Part shown: in pieces, positions 7,753 through 15,495 of the stretch
Numbering within the stretch: the first letter of the stretch is position 1
Layout of the letters: the number at the start of each line of letters is the position of its first letter
Assembly (NCBI GenBank): GCA_002425245.1
Contig: DILW01000137.1
Coordinates: forward strand, 4,269-27,615
Reading direction: 5' to 3'
DNA: 23,347 bases
Source of the DNA: Betaproteobacteria bacterium UBA5582
GTDB lineage: Bacteria > Pseudomonadota > Gammaproteobacteria > Burkholderiales > Rhodocyclaceae
The notes under the pieces: model-generated
The model's input: only the letters and a program-made list of their open reading frames with translations
What the model was told of the DNA's origin: nothing
The model's database searches: none
Program-made: the position numbers and the translations under genes

Positions 7753-8487
7753 ATGAAAACCAGCCTGAATATTGCTGCCATCCTGATCGCTGCGCTCTCT
7801 CTGACGCCATCAGCACACGCCCACGGCATCTGGTTTGCCCAGCGCGCCGGCGAACTGGCGCTGGTGTACGGTGACGGTGCCGAAGAGGGGCCGATCGTGC
7901 CCAAGTTCGACCGGGTCGGCGGCGTGCAGGCGGTGGACGAGAACGGCCAGGCCATCGCGGTGCAACTGCTCAAGACCGACCACCTGCTGCTCGTCGATGC
8001 CGACGGCGAACCGGCGCTGCTCGGGGCGACGCTGGACAACGGCTATTTCAGTCAGCGCGCCGACGGCAAATGGAAGAACACGCCGAAGAGCCAGACGCCG
8101 AATGTGCGCAAGAGCGGTCGCTACTACAAGCACGCCATCCATCAGGTGCGCGATCTCGCGCAGGCAATCCAGCCGCTGGCCGGCCAAGCCCTGCAGATAC
8201 TGCCGGTTAGTCCGCGCCTGCCGACGCGGAAAGGCGAGATGATGACGCTGCGCGTGCTGCTCGACGGCAAGCCGCTGGCTGGCCTGAAGCTGGCACCGGA
8301 TTTCGTCAACAATCCCGAGCAGCGCACGGCGCCTACCAACGCCAGGGGGATTGTCCGGATCAAGGTGGCGAACCAGGGGCTCAACGTCATCTATGCAACC
8401 CACGAAGTGCCGGCGACGACCGAAGATGCGGATATCGTGCAGCACGCCGCCAGCTTCTCCTTCCTGCTCAAGCCGCCAGCCCACTGA
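7753..8487 (+). CDS. DUF4198-type periplasmic protein
   Basis: A 244-aa protein with a signal peptide ending near SAHA, so the mature form begins with HGIWF. An N-terminal His directly after cleavage is a feature of DUF4198/NikK-like proteins that sit beside metal or TonB-dependent transporters. The C-terminal part (residues about 155-240) has a beta-sandwich look: RKGEMMTLRVLLDGKPLAGLKL, then TNARGIVRIKV and an end like that of carboxypeptidase-regulatory or DUF4198 folds. The start ATG has GGGAGA 5 nt upstream, and the gene follows the membrane protein after 13 nt, so it is the third gene of the receptor operon. A periplasmic metal-binding role is plausible; the metal is not identified. Confidence 0.78.
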   Translation: MKTSLNIAAILIAALSLTPSAHAHGIWFAQRAGELALVYGDGAEEGPIVPKFDRVGGVQAVDENGQAIAVQLLKTDHLLLVDADGEPALLGATLDNGYFSQRADGKWKNTPKSQTPNVRKSGRYYKHAIHQVRDLAQAIQPLAGQALQILPVSPRLPTRKGEMMTLRVLLDGKPLAGLKLAPDFVNNPEQRTAPTNARGIVRIKVANQGLNVIYATHEVPATTEDADIVQHAASFSFLLKPPAH

Positions 8488-8550
8488 GCGCGAAACCGTG
8501 AGCGGCCTGCGACGCTCGTTGAGTCGTCGCAAATCCGACAAAACCGCCGG

Positions 8551-8574
8551 CCGGGCGCGACACCATGCGCCCGG
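8551..8574 (+). terminator. GC-rich hairpin after receptor operon
   Basis: CCGGGCGC (8551-8558) and GCGCCCGG (8567-8574) form a perfect 8-bp stem with an 8-nt loop, 63 nt after the DUF4198 stop. No T-tract follows, so it may slow or end transcription only with Rho, or be an mRNA-end stabiliser. The rest of the gap 8488-8703 shows no clear promoter. Confidence 0.4.
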
Positions 8575-8703
8575 TTCGTGCAGCGGCGGTGCCTGCTGCG
8601 CTGGCACTGCTCTTGCGTTGGTTCGGGCGTTACCAACCACTCTCCAGCCTGCCATGCCCCTGCCCGAAACCGCCGACTTTCGCTTGCCGTACGCTGTCGC
8701 CGC

Positions 8704-9075
8704 ATGAACGCGGCCCATGTCGATGACTGGCTGCGCGGCCGCGCCCTGACGGCCAGCGATATCGATTGCGCGACCACGGTGATGCTCAAGATCCTCGACG
8801 GCAAGTGCAAGATGGGCGCCGTCGATAAAGTCGTCATGGCGCTGCTCTACGATGCCGTCAAGGATCGCCCGGGCGAGCGTTTCGGCGATGAGTACCATCG
8901 CTTGATCGCCGCTGCCCGGGCTGCCGGCAGCGAGGAAATGCGCAATCTCGTCTACGAAAAGCGGGTGCTCGCCGAGACCATGCTCTCGCGCCCGGTCATG
9001 AAAACCTTCAAGGCGATGCTGCGCGAGCAGGGCTTGTTCGCCGGATTGAGCGAAGAGGACGATTCGCTGGCCTGA
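8704..9075 (+). CDS. Hypothetical protein, 123 aa
   Basis: The predicted protein is soluble, largely helical and has no signal peptide. Its composition (MLKILDGK, VVMALLYDAVKDR, YEKRVLAETML) is that of a normal protein rather than a shadow frame, and no long opposing gene is convincing here. I recognise no family. The ATG at 8704 follows an unlikely Arg/Cys-rich upstream extension of the same frame. No Shine-Dalgarno is visible, so the start is uncertain. It stands alone between the receptor operon and the methionine sulfoxide reductase gene. Confidence 0.5.
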   Translation: MNAAHVDDWLRGRALTASDIDCATTVMLKILDGKCKMGAVDKVVMALLYDAVKDRPGERFGDEYHRLIAAARAAGSEEMRNLVYEKRVLAETMLSRPVMKTFKAMLREQGLFAGLSEEDDSLA

Positions 9076-9207
9076 AGCAGCCTGTAAGAAATTGACGCGC
9101 CCGCCGACTAATGGGAACCAGTGCGCCGGCAATCAGTCCACAGGACTGAAGCAGCTTCGGCGCTCCAGCGGTATCGACCGCAAACCCGCGCCAGCGAAAG
9201 GCAAGCA

Positions 9208-10548
<1,341 letters not shown>

Positions 10549-10557
10549 GGGGGCGCT

Positions 10558-10758
10558 TCAGGCGGGATTTGTCGTATAGGCGACACCGCCGGTCAGGCAG
10601 GCGTAGGGGGCGGGCAGGTCGCCCGGCAGTTGCCAGCCGAACAGCAGTTCCTCGGCATCGGCGACCGTGGCGCCGGTGCACAGAATCTGTTCGGAAAGAT
10701 GGGCGAACGCCGCCAGGCGTATCCAGAACAGTGTTTCCTCGGTCAGTCTGGGACTCAT
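10558..10758 (-). CDS. Small hypothetical protein, 66 aa
   Basis: A 66-aa soluble protein. The ATG at 10758 is preceded by AGGGAG 7 nt upstream, a strong ribosome site, which supports expression and this start over a longer upstream extension. It has no recognisable domain; two Cys (about residues 27 and 54) are the only notable residues. It is the last gene on the minus strand after the DUF6858-like gene, 126 nt downstream of it, and converges on the Msr gene with a 9-nt gap and no clear terminator between them. It may belong to the cyd operon. Confidence 0.6.
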   Translation of the reverse strand: MSPRLTEETLFWIRLAAFAHLSEQILCTGATVADAEELLFGWQLPGDLPAPYACLTGGVAYTTNPA

Positions 10759-10884
10759 GATCAACTCCCTTGATTTGACAGGGAAGTCGAAGCATTTTCC
10801 GGGCCATCGGGAGGGTGACGTCGCCGCGCGGCGCCGGCTTGCGGCCGGCACCCTTGTGGTGCGCGGCGCAAGCTGCTGGGGCGT

Positions 10885-11274
10885 TTACTGGTTGCGCAGG
10901 GCCAGGGTCCAGGCTTCCATGGCCTGGTTGGCCGGCGCCATCGGCGCTTCCATGAAGCTGATGACGAACTTCTCGCCGAGATCGGCAATGCCGATCGAGC
11001 GCGGGCGAACGGCCAGCACCTGCGGGTTGGGGATGGCGAAGCCGAAGCAGAAGACGATGTCCACGGCGGCAATCAGGCCGGGCATGATTTCGCCGCCGAT
11101 CTTGGTGGTGTGAGCCAGGTGGTCGAAGACGGCAATGAACTGCACCTTCGGGTTTTCGGCGATCTTGGCCTTGTAGTAGTCGACCAGCGCCGGAACGGAC
11201 TGGTAGCTGGTTTCGTTCTTGCCGATTTCGGCGACGTAGACGGGGTACTTGTCGTTGAACAGGGTTTGCTTCAT
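10885..11274 (-). CDS. DUF6858-like conserved hypothetical protein
   Basis: A 129-aa soluble protein beginning MKQTLFNDKYPVYVAEI with a core FIAVFDHLAHT, VFCFGFAIPNPQVLAVRPRSIGI and FVISFMEAP. I recall this pattern as a conserved family without known function (DUF6858 from memory, so the number needs checking). The start has GAGAGGA about 5 nt upstream. It follows the NifX-like gene on the same strand after 117 nt that contain a long hairpin, so it may be transcribed from the cyd promoter with attenuation, or from its own. No metal motif is obvious apart from scattered His. Confidence 0.7.
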   Translation of the reverse strand: MKQTLFNDKYPVYVAEIGKNETSYQSVPALVDYYKAKIAENPKVQFIAVFDHLAHTTKIGGEIMPGLIAAVDIVFCFGFAIPNPQVLAVRPRSIGIADLGEKFVISFMEAPMAPANQAMEAWTLALRNQ

Positions 11275-11338
11275 GGGGTCCTCTCGCGGTCAGTCGTTTT
11301 CATGATGTTTGGGTTAAAACAGTAGCGTAGCAGGCTTT

Positions 11339-11377
11339 GGATCGGCAGGCGCGGAATTGGCGCCGGCTTGCCGATCC
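11339..11377 (-). repeat. Long interrupted hairpin between NifX-like and DUF6858-like genes
   Basis: GGATCGGCA (11339-11347) pairs exactly with TGCCGATCC (11369-11377), and inside it GGCGC (11348-11352) pairs with GCGCC (11360-11364). The result is a nested 14-bp stem with one small asymmetric bulge. No T-run follows on the minus strand, so a Rho-independent terminator is not supported; an attenuator, mRNA-processing stem or cruciform are possible. Confidence 0.6.
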
Positions 11378-11391
11378 GGGGCGCCGCCGGC

Positions 11392-11763
11392 TCAGTGCTC
11401 GTGCCCGTGATGCGCATGGTCGTGGCAGGCCAGGGTCAGATTGCGGGTGAGCAGGCAGCCGGCGAGAAAGTCGGCAATGGCCTGGTCGGGATTCTCCTCG
11501 TAGGCGACCAGCGGCTGCACGCCGAGTTCGGTCAGGCGATGGAAGAGCTTGCCGCCCATGCTGCCGCTGATCAGCACTTCGATGCCGGCGAGCGCCTCGG
11601 GCAGGCCCGCGCCGCTGGCATGAAAACTCTGCTCGATGGGCAATTCGACCAGGCGCTTGCCGTTGACCTGGCCCTGTTCGATGTCGTAAATCCAGAACTT
11701 GCGGCACTTGCCGGCATGCTCGGTGATCGTCCGACGATTCTGGCTGGTGATGGCGATCTGCAT
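11392..11763 (-). CDS. NifX/NafY-type (FeMo-co-binding fold) protein with His-rich tail
   Basis: A 123-aa protein of the dinitrogenase iron-molybdenum cofactor biosynthesis fold (NifX/NafY/NifB C-terminal): MQIAITSQNRRTITEHAGKC at the start, FWIYDI, and LISGSMGGKLFHRLTELGVQP near residues 64-84. The end is HDHAHHGHEH (114-123), a dense His cluster suited to binding a metal. No nif genes are present, so this is one of the many non-nitrogenase members whose cargo is unknown; metal or Fe-S trafficking for the neighbouring oxidase and Rieske protein is possible but inferred. It starts 13 nt after the cydX stop with a GGAGA ribosome site, so it is part of the cyd operon. Confidence 0.85.
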   Translation of the reverse strand: MQIAITSQNRRTITEHAGKCRKFWIYDIEQGQVNGKRLVELPIEQSFHASGAGLPEALAGIEVLISGSMGGKLFHRLTELGVQPLVAYEENPDQAIADFLAGCLLTRNLTLACHDHAHHGHEH

Positions 11764-11776
11764 GATGTTCTCCGGC

Positions 11777-11899
11777 TCAGTGGGCGTCGGGATTCTTGCT
11801 GCTCAGTTCGCGCGCTTCCTCGTGGTCGCCCCAGATGGCGTTGAGGATGGCGAGCAGGACGGCGAAGCCGATGCCGAGTACCCAGGCGAAATACCACAT
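11777..11899 (-). CDS. cydX: CydX, small subunit of cytochrome bd oxidase
   Basis: A 40-aa peptide with one membrane helix. It starts with MWYFAWVLGIGFAVLLAILNAIW, the standard CydX/YbgT signature (MWYF-W-LG, then NAxW), and has a short charged tail. CydX binds CydA and stabilises the haem sites of the quinol oxidase. AAGGAA lies just upstream of the ATG. In most bacteria cydX directly follows cydB; here the Rieske gene separates them by about 640 nt. Confidence 0.93.
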   Translation of the reverse strand: MWYFAWVLGIGFAVLLAILNAIWGDHEEARELSSKNPDAH

Positions 11900-11910
11900 G
11901 TTGTTTCCTT

Positions 11911-12534
11911 TCAGGTCTTGTCGAATTCGTCGCTGCCAATGATCAGGCGGGTGTCCGTCAGATACTGGTGCGGCGGGATTTCCAGATTGGTCGGGGCCGG
12001 CTTGTTCTTGAACACGCGGCCGGCAAAGTCGAAGGTCGAGCCGTGGCAGGGGCACAGGAAACCGCCCGGCCAGTCGGCGCCGAGCGCCGGGTCGCCCGGC
12101 GTGAAGGCGTTCGAGGGCGAGCAGCCGAGGTGGGTGCAGATGCCGACGGCGACCAGCATTTCCGGAACCCGCGAACGGGTTTCGTTGGCCGCGTAGGCCG
12201 GTTGCTGGGAAGTGACGGTGGAGCCGGGGTCGGCCAGCATCGGTTCTGCCTTCTTCAGCGCGGCGAGCATTTCCGGTGTGCGGTTGAGAATCCACACCGG
12301 CTTGCCGCGCCATTCGACGATCATCATGTCGCCGGGGGCGAGCTTGCCGATGTCGACTTCGACCGGCGCGCCGGCCGCCAAGGCGCGTTCGGAGGGCATC
12401 AGGCTGCTGACGAAGGGAATCAGCGCGGTCAGCGTCAGTGCCCCGCCGGCGCCGGCGGTGGCGATCATCCACTGGCGGCGGGCCGGGCTGTCGCAAACGG
12501 TGAATGAACCTCCCTGGCAAGTACAAGTGCTCAT
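11911..12534 (-). CDS. Rieske iron-sulfur protein, bc1 (UcrA/PetA)-like
   Basis: A 207-aa membrane-anchored Rieske protein. CTHLGC (133-138) and CPCHGSTFD (161-169) supply the two Cys and two His of the [2Fe-2S] cluster and the extra disulfide pair. Residues 17-55 (ARRQWMIATAG, hydrophobic helix, then SLMPSERALAAGAPVEVDI) match the Tat-type anchor and hinge of ubiquinol-cytochrome c reductase Rieske subunits. The length is normal for that family. Unusual are three Cys in the first 14 residues (Cys4, 6, 14) ahead of the anchor. The start is fixed by AAGGAG. It sits 10 nt after cydB and 11 nt before cydX, and no cytochrome b or c1 gene is in the window, so it is either a second copy serving the bc1 complex or a partner of cytochrome bd. 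Confidence 0.9.
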   Translation of the reverse strand: MSTCTCQGGSFTVCDSPARRQWMIATAGAGGALTLTALIPFVSSLMPSERALAAGAPVEVDIGKLAPGDMMIVEWRGKPVWILNRTPEMLAALKKAEPMLADPGSTVTSQQPAYAANETRSRVPEMLVAVGICTHLGCSPSNAFTPGDPALGADWPGGFLCPCHGSTFDFAGRVFKNKPAPTNLEIPPHQYLTDTRLIIGSDEFDKT

Positions 12535-12544
12535 GGTTTTCTCC

Positions 12545-13687
12545 TTAGTAGGCGGCGTGATCGTTTTCACGGATGTAGGCGGCGGTGACCTTGCCGGCCA
12601 TCACCTTGTAGGCCCAGCTGGTGTAGGCAATGATGATCGGCATGAAGATCAGCGTCGCCCAGAGCATGATGTTCAGCGTCAGGTGGCTGGAAACGCTGTC
12701 GTAGACGGTGAGACCGGAACGCAGGTCGGTCGACGAGGGCATCACGAAGGGGAACAGCGAGACACCGGCGGTGCCGATGACGCCGACGATGGCCAGCGAC
12801 GAGGCGACGAAGGCGGCCAGCGTCGCGCCGTTGACCGCCAGCAGCATGGCGGCCAGCGTGCCGGCATAGGCCAGCGCGGGCAGCGCCATGGTCGCCGGGT
12901 ACTTGTCGTAGTTGGCCAGCCAGGCGCCGGCCTGACGGACCACTTCCTTGTCCAGCGGGTTGGGCAGGGCGCCGGCATCGACCGTCGAGGCGATGGCATA
13001 GCCGTCGATCCCCTGCCACAGCCAGACACCGGCGGCCGAGAAGGTAAGCAGGAGCAGGCCACCGAAGATCAGCATGGCGGTCTGCGTGCGGCGGTAGACG
13101 TCGCCTTCGGTGCGGTGCATCAGGTAGGTGGCGCCCTGGAAGGTGATCATCGCCGTCGATACGACGCCGCAAAGCAGGGCGAAGGGGTTGAGCAGGGCCC
13201 AGAAGCTGCCGGTGTAGATCGGCATCAGGTTGTCGGCAAAGTAGAAGGGCACGCCCTGGAACAGGTTGCCGAAAGCGACGCCGAAGATCAGCGGCGGCAC
13301 GGCGCCGCCGACGAACAGGCCCCAGTCCCAGGTCTTGCGCCAGGTCGGGTTGGCGATCTTGCTCCGGTAGTCGAAGCCGACCGGACGGAAGAACAGCGCC
13401 CAGAGCACGGCCAGCATGGCCCAGTAGAAGCCGGAGAAGGCGGTCGCGTAAACCAGCGGCCAGGCGGCGAAGATGGCGCCGCCGCCGGTGATGAACCAGA
13501 CCTGGTTGCCGTCCCAGTGCGGGCCGACGGTGTTGATGACGACGCGGCGCTCGACGTCGTCCTTGGCAACGAAGGGGAGCAGGGTGCCGACGCCCATGTC
13601 GTGGCCGTCCATGATGGCGAAGCCGACCAGCAGGACGCCGACCAGCAGCCACCAGATGAGTTTCAGCGTGGGGTAATCGAAAAGCAT
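12545..13687 (-). CDS. cydB: Cytochrome bd quinol oxidase subunit II
   Basis: A 380-aa membrane protein with about nine hydrophobic segments, of normal CydB length (E. coli 379). The N-terminus, TLKLIWWLLVGVLLVGFAIMDGHDMGVG, has the conserved DGxDxG region, and GPHWDGNQVWFITGGGAIFAAWP follows; both are diagnostic. CydB pairs with CydA and completes the oxidase that reduces oxygen to water with quinol, without proton pumping and with high oxygen affinity. It begins 9 nt after the cydA stop with an AGGA site, in an operon with cydA. Confidence 0.97.
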   Translation of the reverse strand: MLFDYPTLKLIWWLLVGVLLVGFAIMDGHDMGVGTLLPFVAKDDVERRVVINTVGPHWDGNQVWFITGGGAIFAAWPLVYATAFSGFYWAMLAVLWALFFRPVGFDYRSKIANPTWRKTWDWGLFVGGAVPPLIFGVAFGNLFQGVPFYFADNLMPIYTGSFWALLNPFALLCGVVSTAMITFQGATYLMHRTEGDVYRRTQTAMLIFGGLLLLTFSAAGVWLWQGIDGYAIASTVDAGALPNPLDKEVVRQAGAWLANYDKYPATMALPALAYAGTLAAMLLAVNGATLAAFVASSLAIVGVIGTAGVSLFPFVMPSSTDLRSGLTVYDSVSSHLTLNIMLWATLIFMPIIIAYTSWAYKVMAGKVTAAYIRENDHAAY

Positions 13688-13696
13688 GGTTGTTCC

Positions 13697-15253
13697 TCAG
13701 GCGTGAGCGTATTCATTGTCATAGCGGCCGGTACCCAGGCTGCCCGGGCCCTGTTTGGCGAAGCGCACCATCAGGTACATCTCGACGATCAGCAGCACCG
13801 TGTAGAAGCCGACGAAACCGGCGAGCGAGCCGTAGATGCTGGCCACCGACAGATTGGAGACCGACAGGTGGGTGGGTAGTACGCCGTAGATGGTCCACGG
13901 TTGGCGACCGTATTCGGCGACGAACCAGCCCAGTTCGCAGGCCAGCCAGGGAACCGGCAGCATCCACAGGGCCCAGCGCAGCAGCCAGGGCTTGTCGGCG
14001 AAGTTGCCCTTGATCGAATGCCACAGCGCGGTGCCGAACAGCGCCAGCATCAGGAAGCCGAAGGCGACCATCAGGCGAAAGGTCCAGAACATCGGGGCGA
14101 CCGCCGGGATGGTGTCGGAAACGGCTTTTTCGATCATTTCCGGGGTGGCGGTACGCACGTCAACCACGTATTTCTTCAACAGCAGGCCAAAGCCGAGATC
14201 CTGCGCATGCTGTTCCAGCAGGGCGCGCGATTCGCTGTCGGCCGGGTTCTTGCGCAAGGCCTCCAGGGCGGTGACGGCGATCTGGCCGGAAAGGATGCGC
14301 TGGCGGTTGGTTTCGCGGATTTCCTTGATCCCGGGAATCTGCTTGTCCAGCGAGCGCGTGCCGATGATGCCCATGACCCAGGGAATCTCGATCGCGAAGT
14401 CGTTCTTCATTTCCTTCTCGTTGGGGATGGCGACCAGGTTGAAGCCGGCCGGTGCCGGTTCGGTTTCCCACATCGCCTCCATTGCAGCGAGTTTGGTTTG
14501 CTGGGCTTCGCCGATGCTGTAGCCGGCTTCGTCGCCGAGCACGATCACCGAGCAGACCGAGGCAAAGCCGAAGGCGGCGGCAATGCGGAAGCTCTTTTTG
14601 GCGAACTCGACGTCGCGGCCGCGCAGCAGGTAGAAGGACGAGATGGCGAGGACGAAGATGGCGCCGGTGGTGTAGCCGGCCGACACGGTATGGACGAACT
14701 TGGCCTGGGCATCCGGGTTGAACAGCACGGCCCAGAAATCGACCATTTCCATGCGCATGGTCACGTAGCTGAACTCGGCGCCGACCGGGTTCTGCATCCA
14801 GCCGTTGGCGATCAGGATCCACAGGGCGGAGAGGTTGGTGCCGATGGCCATGAAGATGGTGACCATCAGATGCTGGCGGCGCGACAGGCGGTCCCAGCCG
14901 AAGAAGAACAGGCCGATCAGCGTCGATTCGAGGAAGAAGGCCATCAGGCCTTCGATCGCCAGCGGCGCACCGAAAACGTCGCCGACGTAGTGCGAGTAAT
15001 AGGCCCAGTTGGTGCCGAACTGGAACTCCATGGTGATGCCGGTGGTGACGCCGAGCGCGAAATTGATCCCGAACAGCTTGCCCCAGAAGCGGGTCATGTC
15101 CTTGTAGATGGTCTTGCCGGTCATCACGTAAGTCGATTCCATGATGACGAGAATCCAGGTCATGCCGAGGGTGAGCGGCACGAACAGGAAGTGGTACAGG
15201 GCGGTGATCGCGAACTGTAGTCGGGACAGGTCGACGAGCTGCTCACTGAGCAT
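13697..15253 (-). CDS. cydA: Cytochrome bd quinol oxidase subunit I
   Basis: A 518-aa membrane protein, close to E. coli CydA (522). Visible are RLQFAITALYHFLFVPLTLG with the haem b595 ligand His21, the stretch GTNWAYYSHYVGDVFGAPLAIEG, and GWFVAEYGRQPWTIYGVLPT near the C-terminus. A long charged segment at about residues 245-380 is the quinol-binding Q-loop of the long, E. coli-like type. It is the first gene of the operon, with AAGGAG 6 nt before the ATG. A sigma-54-like promoter lies about 60 nt upstream, and the divergent sigma-54 activator gene begins 240 nt away, so oxygen-dependent or redox-dependent control through that activator is likely. Confidence 0.98.
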   Translation of the reverse strand: MLSEQLVDLSRLQFAITALYHFLFVPLTLGMTWILVIMESTYVMTGKTIYKDMTRFWGKLFGINFALGVTTGITMEFQFGTNWAYYSHYVGDVFGAPLAIEGLMAFFLESTLIGLFFFGWDRLSRRQHLMVTIFMAIGTNLSALWILIANGWMQNPVGAEFSYVTMRMEMVDFWAVLFNPDAQAKFVHTVSAGYTTGAIFVLAISSFYLLRGRDVEFAKKSFRIAAAFGFASVCSVIVLGDEAGYSIGEAQQTKLAAMEAMWETEPAPAGFNLVAIPNEKEMKNDFAIEIPWVMGIIGTRSLDKQIPGIKEIRETNRQRILSGQIAVTALEALRKNPADSESRALLEQHAQDLGFGLLLKKYVVDVRTATPEMIEKAVSDTIPAVAPMFWTFRLMVAFGFLMLALFGTALWHSIKGNFADKPWLLRWALWMLPVPWLACELGWFVAEYGRQPWTIYGVLPTHLSVSNLSVASIYGSLAGFVGFYTVLLIVEMYLMVRFAKQGPGSLGTGRYDNEYAHA

Positions 15254-15313
15254 GGGTTTCTCCTTGCTGGCTGTTGATCGAAAGCCGGATGGCTTAAATA
15301 ACAGTGTTTACTT

Positions 15314-15329
15314 ATCAAAAGCCATGCCA
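15314..15329 (-). promoter_or_regulatory. Candidate sigma-54 (-24/-12) promoter of cydA operon
   Basis: On the minus strand the sequence is TGGCATGGCTTTTGAT, giving GG and then GA exactly 10 nt later. Against the consensus TGGCACG-N4-TTGCA it has mismatches mainly at the -12 base (A for C) and one in the -24 box. Its position, 60-75 nt before cydA with repeats a further 90-150 nt upstream, fits an enhancer-dependent promoter, and a sigma-54 activator gene is next door. Confidence 0.6.
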
Positions 15330-15375
15330 GCGGCAGCGAGGTTTAAAAACGATGTTAAGCTGTTGAATATAAAAA

Positions 15376-15396
15376 CCTGCGACAGTTTGACGCAGG
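15376..15396. repeat. Inverted repeat CCTGCG-N9-CGCAGG in cydA/activator gap
   Basis: CCTGCG (15376-15381) and CGCAGG (15391-15396) form a 6-bp dyad with a 9-nt spacer, lying between the sigma-54-like promoter and the TGGCAG repeats. It could be a protein site or part of a leader hairpin. No T-tract is present. Confidence 0.4.
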
Positions 15397-15416
15397 GTCT
15401 TTCAGAGGCTGTGAAA

Positions 15417-15468
15417 CTGCCATTTGGCAGTATTTGGCAGTGACGTATGTCAGTTAAACTGGCAGTAT
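15417..15468. promoter_or_regulatory. TGGCAG repeat cluster, candidate upstream activator sites
   Basis: CTGCCA-TT-TGGCAG (15417-15430) is a 6-bp dyad. ATTTGGCAGT occurs twice in tandem (15422-15431 and 15432-15441). TGAC-GTAT-GTCA (15441-15452) is another short dyad, and CTGGCAGTAT (15459-15468) is a further copy. The cluster lies about 90-150 nt upstream of the cydA sigma-54-like promoter and just ahead of the activator gene, the usual place for enhancer sites that also autoregulate. Confidence 0.6.
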
Positions 15469-15495
15469 TCGTGTAACGGAACCGAGGCCAAGGCC

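Noticed and set aside
8551..8574. Strong intrinsic terminator call for the GC hairpin
   Set aside because: There is no T-run after the stem, so it is listed only as a low-confidence terminator-like hairpin.
7810..9132. Minus-strand open frame of 440 codons across DUF4198 gene and 8704-9075
   Set aside because: Arg/His-rich noise opposite a clear secreted protein; no ribosome site. It does, however, lower confidence in the 8704-9075 gene a little.
12212..13879. Plus-strand open frame of 555 codons opposite Rieske/cydB
   Set aside because: Composed of Gly/Asp/Gln/Arg-rich noise with no motif, while the minus strand encodes recognisable CydB and Rieske proteins.
13901..15220. Plus-strand open frame of 439 codons opposite cydA
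   Set aside because: Shadow of cydA; no start signal and no domain.
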